From Moraxella macacae 0408225 (GTDB lineage: Bacteria > Pseudomonadota > Gammaproteobacteria > Pseudomonadales > Moraxellaceae), in contig NZ_ANIN01000001.1 of assembly GCF_000320365.1 (NCBI RefSeq), positions 682,001 to 746,000 of the forward strand: DNA of 64,000 bases, written 5' to 3'. A program made the translations under genes and the position numbers. This document shows positions 51,132 to 63,359 of this stretch, one piece after another (the first letter of the stretch is position 1; every line of letters starts with the position of its first letter). The notes below the pieces were generated by a model. That model did not search any database, was not told where the DNA came from, and saw only the letters and a list, made by a program, of their open reading frames with translations.

Positions 51132-52067
51132 ATGATTTATGATATTATTGGCGATGTTCATGGCAAAGCGGATAAATTAACAGGGCTGTTAACCAAGCTT
51201 GGCTATCGGTTTAACGGTGAATTTTTTGTTGCACCGCCCAACCATCAGGCGATTTTTATTGGTGATTTGGTGGATAGAGGTGAAAAACAATTGGCAACGC
51301 TAAACATTGTGTTTAATATGATTGATAATGATCAAGCCCTTGCTGTTATGGGCAATCACGAATACAATGCTTTGGCGTATGCTACCCTTGATGAGCGCAA
51401 TCCAACTGAATATTTGCGCAAGCACGAATCAAAACATACGTTGCAACATCAAGCGTTTTTAGATGAAGTGGGTTTTGGCACGGATTTGCATGATTTTTGG
51501 TTGCAACGTTTTTATGAGTTGCCCTTGTGGTTAGAATTTGAGCAGGCGTGTTTTGTGCATGCTTGTTGGGATACGCACGCCATGTCGGTGTTAAAACAAC
51601 ATTTGACCCATGACAACAAATTAACCAAAACCGCTTTACAATTAACCAGTTATCAAGACACGCCTGAATATAACGCTTTGGAGCGAGTGTTAAAAGGCGT
51701 GGAAATTCCTCTGCCTGAGGGTATTTATTTTGTGGATAAAGAAAAAAATATGCGACACAACATGCGTGTACAATGGTGGCTATCACAACTGTCCAATCAG
51801 CCCATTCATAAAATTGCCAGAGCGATGCCAACTGATTTGGCAAGTGTGCCAGTTGATGCCTTGAGTGAAGCAGTGGATTTTGAGTTAACCACAAAAAAAC
51901 CGATTTTTGTTGGGCATTATTGGTTGACGGGCATACCAAATATGCTGTCTGATCAAGTGGTGTGCGTGGATTATTCAGCAGGTGGCAATGGATTTTTGAC
52001 CGCGTACCGCTTTGATACCAATAATCCAAACTTGTCCGCGGCTAATTTTGTGCAGTTTTTGCCCTAA
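51132..52067 (+). CDS. Metallophosphoesterase (PrpA/ApaH-like Ser/Thr phosphatase superfamily)
   Basis: YDIIGDVHGKADKL, IFIGDLVDRGEKQL, VMGNHEYNALAY, GHYWL. Confidence 0.92.
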   Translation: MIYDIIGDVHGKADKLTGLLTKLGYRFNGEFFVAPPNHQAIFIGDLVDRGEKQLATLNIVFNMIDNDQALAVMGNHEYNALAYATLDERNPTEYLRKHESKHTLQHQAFLDEVGFGTDLHDFWLQRFYELPLWLEFEQACFVHACWDTHAMSVLKQHLTHDNKLTKTALQLTSYQDTPEYNALERVLKGVEIPLPEGIYFVDKEKNMRHNMRVQWWLSQLSNQPIHKIARAMPTDLASVPVDALSEAVDFELTTKKPIFVGHYWLTGIPNMLSDQVVCVDYSAGGNGFLTAYRFDTNNPNLSAANFVQFLP

Positions 52068-52076
52068 TGGGTTAAG

Positions 52077-52343
<267 letters not shown>

Positions 52344-52389
52344 TTACAAAATAATTTAAATTTACAAAATAATTTAAAAAGTGGTTGAT

Positions 52390-52800
52390 TTATAAGGGTT
52401 TATTTTGTGTGGTGTTAATCACCAGTGAACTGATCTGCCAATCATTTTTGACTTTTTGCCACATTTCTTTAACCAAAATGGATTGATTGTTTTGTTTAAA
52501 ATACGATGTGATGATGGGCGAAGTATCAGCCATGCGATCGTGGCGGACTTTTATCGGCGTTTTGGTGTTGAATAGCTGTAGTAGGCTGTCATTTTCTACA
52601 CAGATGGCTTGAATGTTTTTATGCCAATCGGCTTTTGTCTCTACGTTTTGAAAATAAACCGCAAAAAAATCTTTGCTTTCAATATCAGCCATGGTGGTGA
52701 TGTCTTGTTGTTGGTAAGCGGTAAACCAACGCATGCGCGTGTTACTTAAATCGCTATCAATTGGTAGAGTGGGGTGAGTTGTTAGCATAAAAGCTCCCAA
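52390..52800 (-). CDS. Conserved hypothetical protein, SnoaL/NTF2-like (DUF4440-type) tentative
   Basis: Length and RMRWFTAYQQQDITTMADIESKDFFAVYFQ pattern. Confidence 0.5.
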   Translation of the reverse strand: MGAFMLTTHPTLPIDSDLSNTRMRWFTAYQQQDITTMADIESKDFFAVYFQNVETKADWHKNIQAICVENDSLLQLFNTKTPIKVRHDRMADTSPIITSYFKQNNQSILVKEMWQKVKNDWQISSLVINTTQNKPL

Positions 52801-53029
52801 TGCAACTGGATTTTATGAATAAAATGGGGCTTGATTTTGGAAATTCAAAAAACTTAATTGTTAAACGAAACTTAGTTGTTAAACGGCTTGTCAATGATAA
52901 AACTTGTCAATAACAAAAACTGGATAGCGGTCTATCCAGTTTTTTAACCTTATCCAGTTTTTAACAATGTTTTTTAACAATGTGGTGTTTTTTAACAATG
53001 TTTTTTAATAATGTGTTTTGGATTGGCGG

Positions 53030-54256
53030 TTATTTATTGCGCTGGGCGATAAACATGCCGTTAATGTTTTTATTGTCATTAATATCACGGTTATTGCCCG
53101 TGCCTACGATAAATTTAGCACTTGGATCGAGCACAATCACCCCTGCGTTATGGTCAACGCGTGAATTGCTCTTGACATAGCCATAGCCGTAAGCTGGAAT
53201 TTTACCAAATTGTAGATAACCGCCTTTAACTCCAGTTTTCTTGACATATTGTGTATTATGGTTAATGTCAACTGAAAAGTCTTTTAACTTGCCATTGGTT
53301 TGGGAATTAAAAGTGGTATCTTTAAACTGCAAGTTTGTTAATGTTTCGGATTTGGTTGCTTGCTGATTTTTTATTTTTAATTGATAGCCCGACCAACTTT
53401 TGTTGTTTTCTGTGATAATTTTATCATTGGTTGTGCCAGATTGTGGTTTTGGTAAGTTATCTTTTGGTAAGTTATCATCGCGCACCCCTGCTAAGACAAA
53501 ATCTTTGTTTAATGAGGTAACATAGCCACCATGTTTAGAAAACATCAGTTGAATGTTGTGAAATTCTGGCAAACCTTGAACCTTAGATCCGGTTAAATCC
53601 AGTTTAAACACACGTTGATCCAATTTTTTGCTGTCGCGGGTTAATACCGCTGATGTTGCCGAGACACTGTTGTCTGTTGCCAACGCGGTTGATTGGGTTG
53701 CTTGATCGGTAATCGCATCGCGTCCGTCTGCATCGTCTGATAGCTTAATGGTGTGTTTGGCAAGTTTGCTAAAGGTTACATCTTTTGCTTGCCATTGTTG
53801 GGCTTCTACATCGTACTGAATGCTAAATTTCATCTCACCGGTTGTAATGATGTTGCTTGAGTCTTTTTTGGTACAATCAGAGCTACAATGGGCAAAATTT
53901 GCGGTGTAAACCTTTTTATTGTTGGCGGTTGATAAAAAGTCTTGATATGACAAAGGACTGGCTGTACCACCAAACAACACTTGATTGTTTCTATCAAAGG
54001 CCAAAGGTGCCAAATCATCTTCGCGTGTTGCAGTTTTTGCACTGTGTTCGGTTAAAAATTTGATAAGTTCTTGTTTAATTTGGGGATTGTCGCCCAATTT
54101 GATTTTTTTTAAATCTTCTAAAATTTCTTTTACGGTGGTGGATTTTTGTAATTGTTCAATAAGTTTTTGCCCATTTTCTGCTGAATCGATACTACAAGCG
54201 GTCAAAGAAAGACTCAAAGTGGCAAGCAAACTGGCTGTTAAAGTGTTAAATTTCAT
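53030..54256 (-). CDS. Lipoprotein of unknown function, possible surface lipoprotein with C-terminal beta-rich domain
   Basis: LSLTACS lipobox; C-terminal segment ending FIVGTGNNRDINDNKNINGMFIAQRNK, faintly like TbpB/fHbp-type barrels. Confidence 0.6.
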   Translation of the reverse strand: MKFNTLTASLLATLSLSLTACSIDSAENGQKLIEQLQKSTTVKEILEDLKKIKLGDNPQIKQELIKFLTEHSAKTATREDDLAPLAFDRNNQVLFGGTASPLSYQDFLSTANNKKVYTANFAHCSSDCTKKDSSNIITTGEMKFSIQYDVEAQQWQAKDVTFSKLAKHTIKLSDDADGRDAITDQATQSTALATDNSVSATSAVLTRDSKKLDQRVFKLDLTGSKVQGLPEFHNIQLMFSKHGGYVTSLNKDFVLAGVRDDNLPKDNLPKPQSGTTNDKIITENNKSWSGYQLKIKNQQATKSETLTNLQFKDTTFNSQTNGKLKDFSVDINHNTQYVKKTGVKGGYLQFGKIPAYGYGYVKSNSRVDHNAGVIVLDPSAKFIVGTGNNRDINDNKNINGMFIAQRNK

Positions 54257-54462
54257 GGCGTTTACTCTTTTTAAAAACGAAAAATTTATGGTAAGAAATT
54301 ATCAAATTTATTGATAAGTTATTATTTTAGCATACTTTTTTGTAAAAACCATCATACATTTTAAACCGCGTTAGAAAATTATGCGATAAGCTTAGTCTAA
54401 AATTGACTAATTTTTTAAGGCTGGTTTTTTGCTAAACTAGGCTGTTAAATTGTGCTGTTAAA

Positions 54463-55977
54463 TCAAGTAAAAATCGGCGTATCAACCTGCTTCATCACCA
54501 AAGCAAATTGCAAATCACTCCAAGCCAAATCACTAAACGGATTGGCAATTTGGCACACCCAGCCAGAGCCTAGGGCGGCGTCAATTGGGTTGCCTTTTTT
54601 ATCCCACATTTGGGTGAGTTGATAGGTTAAATTGCCTTTTGGGGTCATGATTTCTAGCACATCACCCGCTGCCAGTTTATTTTTCACAATTAACACAAAA
54701 CGACTTTCACCGTCCACAGTGATAACGCTATCCACTTCGGCAACAAACTGCTGATGGTCGGTTTTTGATGAGCCGTGGGCGTAATTTTGATAATCGGAAT
54801 GCACATGGCGGCGTAAAAAGCCCTCGGTATAGCCACGATTGGCAAGGCCGTCAAGGGCGGTGATTAAGCTGGTGTCAAACGGCTTGCCGCTTTCGGCATC
54901 GTCAATGGCTCGGCGGTAGACTTGGGCGGTGCGCGCCACATAATAGTGCGATTTGGTGCGGCCTTCAATTTTGAGTGAATGCACGCCCATATTGACCAAA
55001 TCAGGCACAAGCTCCACGGCACGCAAATCCTTGGAATTCATAATGTAAGTGCCATGTTCGTCTTCATACATTGCCATCAATTCGCCTTTTCGCCCTTGTT
55101 CTTCAAGCAAAACCACTTCATCGGACGGTTTTTCTACATAATCATCAGGCATAACCAAATCGCCGTTTAGATTAACATTGGCAATTTCGCTGTTTTGATG
55201 ATTGGGAATAAACACTTGGGCGGATTGATTTTCATTTTCTAAAGGCACATTTTCAACAGGCACGCTTTCTAAAGGAACGATGTCGCCCGTTTCGTTTTCT
55301 GTGGCTTTATAAGTGTTGTATTTCCAGCGGCAAGCATTGGTGCAAGTGCCTTGGTTGGCATCCCGCTTATTGATATAACCCGACAGCAAACACCGCCCAG
55401 AATACGCCATGCACAACGCCCCATGCACAAACACTTCAATTTGCATATCTGGCACTTGGGTGATAATTTCGCCAATTTCTTTTAAGGACAATTCACGGCT
55501 GACAATAACCCGTTCTACGCCCATTTGTCGCCAAAATTTCACCGTTGCCCAATTGACCGCATTGGCCTGCACCGATAAATGAATGGCTTGATGCGGAAAG
55601 GCCTCGCGCACCATCATAATCATGCCCGCATCGGACATAATTAAGGCATCAGGGTTCATCTCAATAACGGGGCGAATGTCATCAAGAAAGGTTTTGAGTT
55701 TGGCGTTGTGGGCTTGAATGTTAACCACGACGTAAAACTTTTTGCCCAATGCGTGGGCGTAATCAATGCCTTTTTGCAAATTTTCTTCGTCAAAATCGTT
55801 GTTACGCACCCGCAAAGAATAACGGGCTTGCCCAGCGTACACCGCATCTGCCCCATAGGCAAAGGCGTATTGCATGTTTTTGAATGTGCCAGCGGGGCAG
55901 AGTAACTCTGTCTTGATGGGGGTTTTGATGGGGGTTTTAGTTGAATGAGTGGCGGCGGATTTTTGGATAATTGTCAT
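54463..55977 (-). CDS. U32-family protein TrhP/YegQ (tRNA uridine hydroxylation)
   Basis: ELLCPAGTFKNMQYAFAYGADAVYAGQARYSLRVRNNDF, VHGALCMAYSGRCLLSGYINKRDANQGTCTNACRWKY. Confidence 0.92.
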   Translation of the reverse strand: MTIIQKSAATHSTKTPIKTPIKTELLCPAGTFKNMQYAFAYGADAVYAGQARYSLRVRNNDFDEENLQKGIDYAHALGKKFYVVVNIQAHNAKLKTFLDDIRPVIEMNPDALIMSDAGMIMMVREAFPHQAIHLSVQANAVNWATVKFWRQMGVERVIVSRELSLKEIGEIITQVPDMQIEVFVHGALCMAYSGRCLLSGYINKRDANQGTCTNACRWKYNTYKATENETGDIVPLESVPVENVPLENENQSAQVFIPNHQNSEIANVNLNGDLVMPDDYVEKPSDEVVLLEEQGRKGELMAMYEDEHGTYIMNSKDLRAVELVPDLVNMGVHSLKIEGRTKSHYYVARTAQVYRRAIDDAESGKPFDTSLITALDGLANRGYTEGFLRRHVHSDYQNYAHGSSKTDHQQFVAEVDSVITVDGESRFVLIVKNKLAAGDVLEIMTPKGNLTYQLTQMWDKKGNPIDAALGSGWVCQIANPFSDLAWSDLQFALVMKQVDTPIFT

Positions 55978-56138
55978 AACAATGCCATGCGTTGGTTAAA
56001 AATAAAACCAACCAGTATAGCAAAAATTTAGCAAATAGTAAAAATTTGCATGATTTACCTCAACAGTTGCTTGAATAACTGATGTCATGTAAAAAAATTT
56101 TCTAGAAAATCTTTTGGTTTTGGGTTACAATAGAGATA

Positions 56139-56254
56139 ACTTGACGGAGTGCCACGGTTTTTACAGATGGTTTTGTTAAAAACAAAGTGGCTGAGAATGT
56201 AAGTACATAATCCGTTGAACCTGATGCGGTTAACACCGCCGTAGGAAGTCAAGT
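56139..56254 (+). promoter_or_regulatory. TPP (THI element) riboswitch upstream of thiC
   Basis: ACTTGAC...GTCAAGT closing stem; CGGAGTGCC, GTGGCTGAGA, ATCCGTTGAACCTGATGCGGTTAACACCGCCGTAGGAAGTC conserved blocks. Confidence 0.95.
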
Positions 56255-56269
56255 TTTCATCTTATCTGA

Positions 56270-58270
<2,001 letters not shown>

Positions 58271-58290
58271 ACCAAGCCTAAATTGCTTTA

Positions 58291-58321
58291 AAAACCGCTC
58301 AAGTGCTTGGGCGGTTTTTTT
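58291..58321 (+). terminator. Intrinsic terminator after thiC
   Basis: AAAACCGCTCAAG-tg-CTTGGGCGGTTTTTTT. Confidence 0.85.
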
Positions 58322-58436
58322 GGCAAAATACAATCGACCAACGCTTTACAACCAATTAATACTTTATAAAACCAATTAATACTTTTTGTCAATTGATTTT
58401 GCTGTCCAAAAGTTTTAGCATAGACAAAATTTTAAC

Positions 58437-58504
58437 AACAATCGTTTAACCACAACAATCGTTTAACCACAACAATCGTTTAACCACAACAATCGTTTAA
58501 CCAC
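58437..58504 (+). repeat. 17-bp tandem repeat AACAATCGTTTAACCAC, 4 perfect copies
   Basis: Direct reading, about 60 bp upstream of the ubiH-like gene. Confidence 0.97.
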
Positions 58505-58562
58505 AATGGTTTAACAGCAATTTGCCAAACTTTAAATTAGTATTGAAACATTGGATAAAATT

Positions 58563-59867
58563 ATGTATGCCAATCCACAAAACCAGTTACACAACCAAAC
58601 ACACAACCCATCAGATGACAATGCAACAAAAGACAATGTAACAAGCGACAATGTAACAAAAGACAATGCCCCGGATATTATTATTGTTGGTGCAGGGCCT
58701 GTGGGGCTTGCTTTTGCTCGATCGGTTGCATCTACGGGGCTAAATATCTTAGTGATTGAAAAAAACAGCGAAGATAGCTTGGCTAATCCTGACTATGACG
58801 GCCGCGAAATTGCCTTGACTCACGCATCAAAACGCACGTTACAAAATTTGGATATTTGGCCGCGCATTGATGACAAACACATTCACCTGTTAAAAGATGC
58901 CAGTGTGCTGGACGGCAATTCATCTTATCAGCTGTATTTTGGCACGCCAAGCACGTTAAAAAACAGCTTTTTTGGCAATATGCTTGATACCAAATTAGAC
59001 AATCTTGGCTATTTAATCTCCAATCATCTGATTCGCAAGGCTTGTTATGAAAGTGTGAAATCTCAACCAAATATTAAACTTTTGTGCGGTATTGGGGTAA
59101 AATCAGTCGCCACCAATGATGTTTGTAATTATGTAGAATTGGAAGATGGCAAAAAATTTGACGCATCTTTATTGGTAATTGCTGACAGTCGTTTTTCCAG
59201 TAACCGCCGTAAACTTGGTATTTCAGCGGATAGTTATGATTTTGGTCGCAGTATGATAGTTTGTCGTTTGTCAAATACAGTGTCAAATCAGCACCGAGCG
59301 GTGGAATATTTTTATTATGGCTTAACTCTTGCACTGTTGCCTTTGACTGAAAATATAACCAATTGTGTGATCACTGTGGATAGCCAAGAGGCTAAGGCTA
59401 TGTTGGCGTTATCGCCTGATGCATTTGCCAAAAAAATCACCGCTTATATTGGCGGTAAGTTGGGTGAAATGTCGCTTATTAGCACGCAACACACTTATCC
59501 GCTTGTGAGTGTGCATGCCAATCGTTTTTATCGTGGCCGGGCGGTATTGATCGGTGATAGTGCTGTGGGTATGCATCCGGTTACGGCACATGGTTTTAAT
59601 TTGGGATTAAATAGCGTGGCAATTTTAGCAAAACTTATCACCCAAGCCCAAAGCAAACAGCAAGATTTTGCATCGCAAAAACTTTTGGCTCGCTATGAAA
59701 AACAACATATGTTAATCACGCGTCCTATGTATCATGGTACAAATGCTATGGTAAAATTATTTACCACAGACAGCAAGCCTGCCAAATTGGTTCGCACTGC
59801 TGTAATGCGTATTAGCAATAATTTTTTGCCAATTAAGGCATTAATTACCAAGCAATTAACTGGTTAA
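58563..59867 (+). CDS. FAD-dependent monooxygenase, UbiH/UbiF/COQ6 family
   Basis: DIIIVGAGPVGLAFARSVASTGLNILVIEK, GRAVLIGDSAVGMHPVTAHGFNLGLNSV. Confidence 0.88.
   Translation: MYANPQNQLHNQTHNPSDDNATKDNVTSDNVTKDNAPDIIIVGAGPVGLAFARSVASTGLNILVIEKNSEDSLANPDYDGREIALTHASKRTLQNLDIWPRIDDKHIHLLKDASVLDGNSSYQLYFGTPSTLKNSFFGNMLDTKLDNLGYLISNHLIRKACYESVKSQPNIKLLCGIGVKSVATNDVCNYVELEDGKKFDASLLVIADSRFSSNRRKLGISADSYDFGRSMIVCRLSNTVSNQHRAVEYFYYGLTLALLPLTENITNCVITVDSQEAKAMLALSPDAFAKKITAYIGGKLGEMSLISTQHTYPLVSVHANRFYRGRAVLIGDSAVGMHPVTAHGFNLGLNSVAILAKLITQAQSKQQDFASQKLLARYEKQHMLITRPMYHGTNAMVKLFTTDSKPAKLVRTAVMRISNNFLPIKALITKQLTG
58617..58667 (+). repeat. 15-bp in-frame tandem repeat x3 (DNVTK/DNVTS) at the N-terminus of the ubiH-like gene
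   Basis: gacaatgcaacaaaa|gacaatgtaacaagc|gacaatgtaacaaaa|gacaat. Confidence 0.93.
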
Positions 59868-59942
59868 ATTTTAACTGGTTTTGGCGGTTATTAGCCTTGT
59901 GGATTGACATACGCGATTGATGTGTTATGTCAATTTATGATG

Positions 59943-60647
59943 TCAATCCACAACCACACAAATGCCAGGCAATCCTGTAATTTCACCCATCATCACATCA
60001 CCTGATACCACAGAGCCAACCCCTTTTGGCGTGCCTGTAAAAATCAAATCCCCTGCACACAATTCAAACAATTTAGACAACTCGCCAATGGTTTGGGCGA
60101 TATTCCAAATGAGTTCATGAATGTTGCCTTGTTGTACGGTTTTACCATTGACTTTTAAGCAAATGCGAGCGTTTTCAATCTCACCTGCATAAGATATGGG
60201 GCAAATTTCACCAATTGGAGCGGCAAAATCAAACGCCTTGCCAGCCTCCCACGGACGGCCTTGCTGTTTCATCTGATTTTGTAAATCACGCCTAGTCATA
60301 TCAAGCCCTATTGCATAACCAAACACGCATTGCATGGCATCAGCAGGTTTAATATTTTTGCCACCACTGGCCAATGCCACAACCAGTTCGATCTCATAGT
60401 GAAAATCATGCGTTTGAGTAGGATAGGGAATGTGGACAGTGTGATTATTGGCAATTGGAATGATGGATTGTGCATCGCTATGTTTGCAAAAGAAAAACGG
60501 CGGCTCGCGTTTTGGATCAGAGCCCATTTCTTTGGCATGTTCAGCGTAATTGCGTCCGACACAATACACGCGGTGCACAGGGAACAGTTTATCGTGGTGT
60601 AAAATTGGCAAGCCTACGGTTTTGCTCGGATTAAAAATATAACTCAT
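59943..60647 (-). CDS. Fumarylacetoacetate hydrolase family protein
   Basis: VHRVYCVGRNYAEHAKEMG, IELVVALASGGKNI, GDLIFTGTPKGVGSVVSGD. Confidence 0.92.
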   Translation of the reverse strand: MSYIFNPSKTVGLPILHHDKLFPVHRVYCVGRNYAEHAKEMGSDPKREPPFFFCKHSDAQSIIPIANNHTVHIPYPTQTHDFHYEIELVVALASGGKNIKPADAMQCVFGYAIGLDMTRRDLQNQMKQQGRPWEAGKAFDFAAPIGEICPISYAGEIENARICLKVNGKTVQQGNIHELIWNIAQTIGELSKLFELCAGDLIFTGTPKGVGSVVSGDVMMGEITGLPGICVVVD

Positions 60648-60988
60648 GGTTATGCCTTGTGTAAAAAAAGTTAAAAACAACAGCCGGATTGCTTTTAGGT
60701 TGCTTTGGCAAAAAAAATGGCAAAAAAATTGACAAAAAACTGGCAACGAAAACCTTACGTTTTAACCGCCAAAATGGTAAAAAATTATGCTATTATAACC
60801 AACAGTTTAGACCAAAAGCACTTGTCATTTTGTCAATTAAATCAGTTGCCTAAATTAAATCAATTGTCTAAATCAATTGTCAAAATGCAAATAAAAACAA
60901 CATTAACCCACTATTTTACAATAAAACTTTACAATAACAAACCCAGTAGAATTTAAACCTGCATTAAAAAATGTAACAAGGAAATCTT

Positions 60989-63313
60989 ATGAACCGTAAA
61001 ACATTCAGCAAAAAAACCACAAAAAATTGGCAAGATCCCAACGCCAGCCAAGAAGCCTCAAAATACGTAAACCCAATTCCAAGCCGCTTGTTAATTTTAC
61101 AAACATTGGCCGAAAAAGGTGAGGCCACGCAACATGAGCTTTCGGTGATTTTTGACCTTGATGACAACGAATACGAAGCCCTTGGCAATCGCTTAAAAGC
61201 GATGTTTCGTGATGGGCAAATCAGCCGCGATGCCAACGGTGGCAAACCGTTTATTTATCGGCCAATTAACGAACAAGATACCGTAACGGGCGTGATTGTC
61301 AGTAACGCCAAAGGTTTTGGTTTTGTGGTGTTAGATGGTATGCCTGATTTGTTTTTGCCTGAAGAACAAATGCGCTGGGTGTTTCATGGTGATAAAGTAA
61401 AAGCAGTTGCCACGCAAAGTGATAACCGCGGCCGTATGAACGGTAAAATTTTGCAAGTGATAGAACATACCAAGATGCAGATGATTGGCAAATTGGAGCA
61501 AGACACAGATGGGTTTTTTGTGAAACTTGCCAGTCCAAACGCACACCAACCAATTGGCGTAACCGAGCAAAACGTCCGTGAAATGCAAGTCAAAATCGGC
61601 GATCCGGTGCGTGTAGAATTGATTGATTATCCCACGCAACAAGAATTTGCCACGGGCAAAATTGTCGAAAGTTTGGTAAATGACAATGATCGACAATTGA
61701 TTATCAAAACCACATTGCTTAATTATGACATTCCGCACGAATTTAGCGCTCAAGCATTACAGCAAGCACATGCCTACCGCGAGCCTGTTGCCAAAGATTA
61801 TAAAGGGCGTGTTGATTTGCGTGATTTGGCATTGGTTACCATTGACGGCGAGGACTCGCGTGATTTTGATGATGCCGTTTATGCTGAAAAACGGCGCGGT
61901 GGCGGTTTTCGGCTTGTGGTTGCAATTGCTGATGTCAGTCATTATGTAACGCCAAATTCTGCCCTTGATTTAGAGGCTTATGAACGTGGCACCTCGGTGT
62001 ATTTTCCGCATTTTGTTATACCGATGTTGCCTGAAGTGTTGTCTAATGGTTTATGTTCGTTAAACCCACAAGTTGACCGATTGTGCATGGTGGCGGATAT
62101 TGTATTGTCAAAAGCTGGCAAGGTAACAGGCTATCAATTTTATCCAAGCATTATGCACTCACAAGCACGTTTAACCTATAACGAGGTTAACGATTATTTT
62201 GCCAATGTACATGGTAAAACTGCACATGCTGAAACTGTACATGGTGAAACTGCACATGCTGAAACCACAAAACCCCCAATGCCAACAAGCATTACAAACA
62301 ACAAAGCGGTAAAAAAATCCATTGATATTTTGTACAATTTATACCAACTGTTGTTAATAAAACGTAAAGAACGCCACGCAATGGAATTTGAAACCACAGA
62401 AACTTACATTAAATTTGACGAAACGGGCAATATCAGCGAAATTATACCACGCACACGCGGCGACTCGCACAAATTGATAGAAGAAATGATGTTATTGGCA
62501 AATACTTGTGCTGCCGATTTTGCCTTAAAGCACGAATTGCCCGTACTGTATCGCAACCATGACAAACCCGATGCCGAACGCGTTGGCAAAGTGAGTGATT
62601 TTGTCAAACATTTTGGCTTGTCTTTTCCCACAGAAAACCCAACTCAAGTCGACTATAAGCGTATCATCGAAGCCACCAAACACCGCCCTGATGCCGTCAG
62701 TATTCACAGCGTTTTGTTGCGCTCGATGATGCAGGCAAATTATTCATTAGCCAACATCGGACATTTTGGCCTGGCTTATGATGAATATTCACATTTTACC
62801 TCGCCGATTCGCCGTTATCCGGATTTGATGTTGCACCGTGCGATCAAGGCTTTTGTCATGGGCAAAAAATTGCCAAAAATGCACTACACACTCCAAGAAG
62901 CAGGCGAGCAAACCTCCAAAACCGAACGCCGTGCCGATGAAGCCAGCCGTTTTGTAGAACAATGGCTCAAAGCCCACTACATGCACGAACATTTGGGCGA
63001 ACAATATGAAGCGGTTGTTACCACGGTAACTGGTTTTGGATTGTTTGTTACGCTAAAGGATCTGTTGATCGATGGTTTAATCCATATTTCTAACCTTGGA
63101 GCGGATTATTTTGTGTATGATGAAAAAGCCCAACAACTGATAGGCGAGAGATCTGGGCTTGTGTTTGGACTTGGTGATGTCTTAAAAATCAAAGTGGCAG
63201 GCGTGAATATGGACACACAACAAATTGATTTTGACCTTGTGGCACAGTTGTCAAAAGCAGAATTTAACAATCGTGGCAAAGGCAAAACCAAAAGCAAAAG
63301 CAAAAAATCCTAA
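60989..63313 (+). CDS. rnr: Ribonuclease R
   Basis: Winged-helix N-domain, LVTIDGEDSRDFDDAVYAE, YSHFTSPIRRYPDLMLHRAI, C-terminal S1 domain. Confidence 0.96.
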   Translation: MNRKTFSKKTTKNWQDPNASQEASKYVNPIPSRLLILQTLAEKGEATQHELSVIFDLDDNEYEALGNRLKAMFRDGQISRDANGGKPFIYRPINEQDTVTGVIVSNAKGFGFVVLDGMPDLFLPEEQMRWVFHGDKVKAVATQSDNRGRMNGKILQVIEHTKMQMIGKLEQDTDGFFVKLASPNAHQPIGVTEQNVREMQVKIGDPVRVELIDYPTQQEFATGKIVESLVNDNDRQLIIKTTLLNYDIPHEFSAQALQQAHAYREPVAKDYKGRVDLRDLALVTIDGEDSRDFDDAVYAEKRRGGGFRLVVAIADVSHYVTPNSALDLEAYERGTSVYFPHFVIPMLPEVLSNGLCSLNPQVDRLCMVADIVLSKAGKVTGYQFYPSIMHSQARLTYNEVNDYFANVHGKTAHAETVHGETAHAETTKPPMPTSITNNKAVKKSIDILYNLYQLLLIKRKERHAMEFETTETYIKFDETGNISEIIPRTRGDSHKLIEEMMLLANTCAADFALKHELPVLYRNHDKPDAERVGKVSDFVKHFGLSFPTENPTQVDYKRIIEATKHRPDAVSIHSVLLRSMMQANYSLANIGHFGLAYDEYSHFTSPIRRYPDLMLHRAIKAFVMGKKLPKMHYTLQEAGEQTSKTERRADEASRFVEQWLKAHYMHEHLGEQYEAVVTTVTGFGLFVTLKDLLIDGLIHISNLGADYFVYDEKAQQLIGERSGLVFGLGDVLKIKVAGVNMDTQQIDFDLVAQLSKAEFNNRGKGKTKSKSKKS
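62207..62266 (+). repeat. 15-bp in-frame repeat x4 (VHGKTAHAET x2) inside rnr
   Basis: gtacatggtaaaact gcacatgctgaaact gtacatggtgaaact gcacatgctgaaacc. Confidence 0.95.
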
Positions 63314-63359
63314 GAAAAAATTTAAGAAAAAGTTTAAGATAAAAACCAAAGGAAACCCT

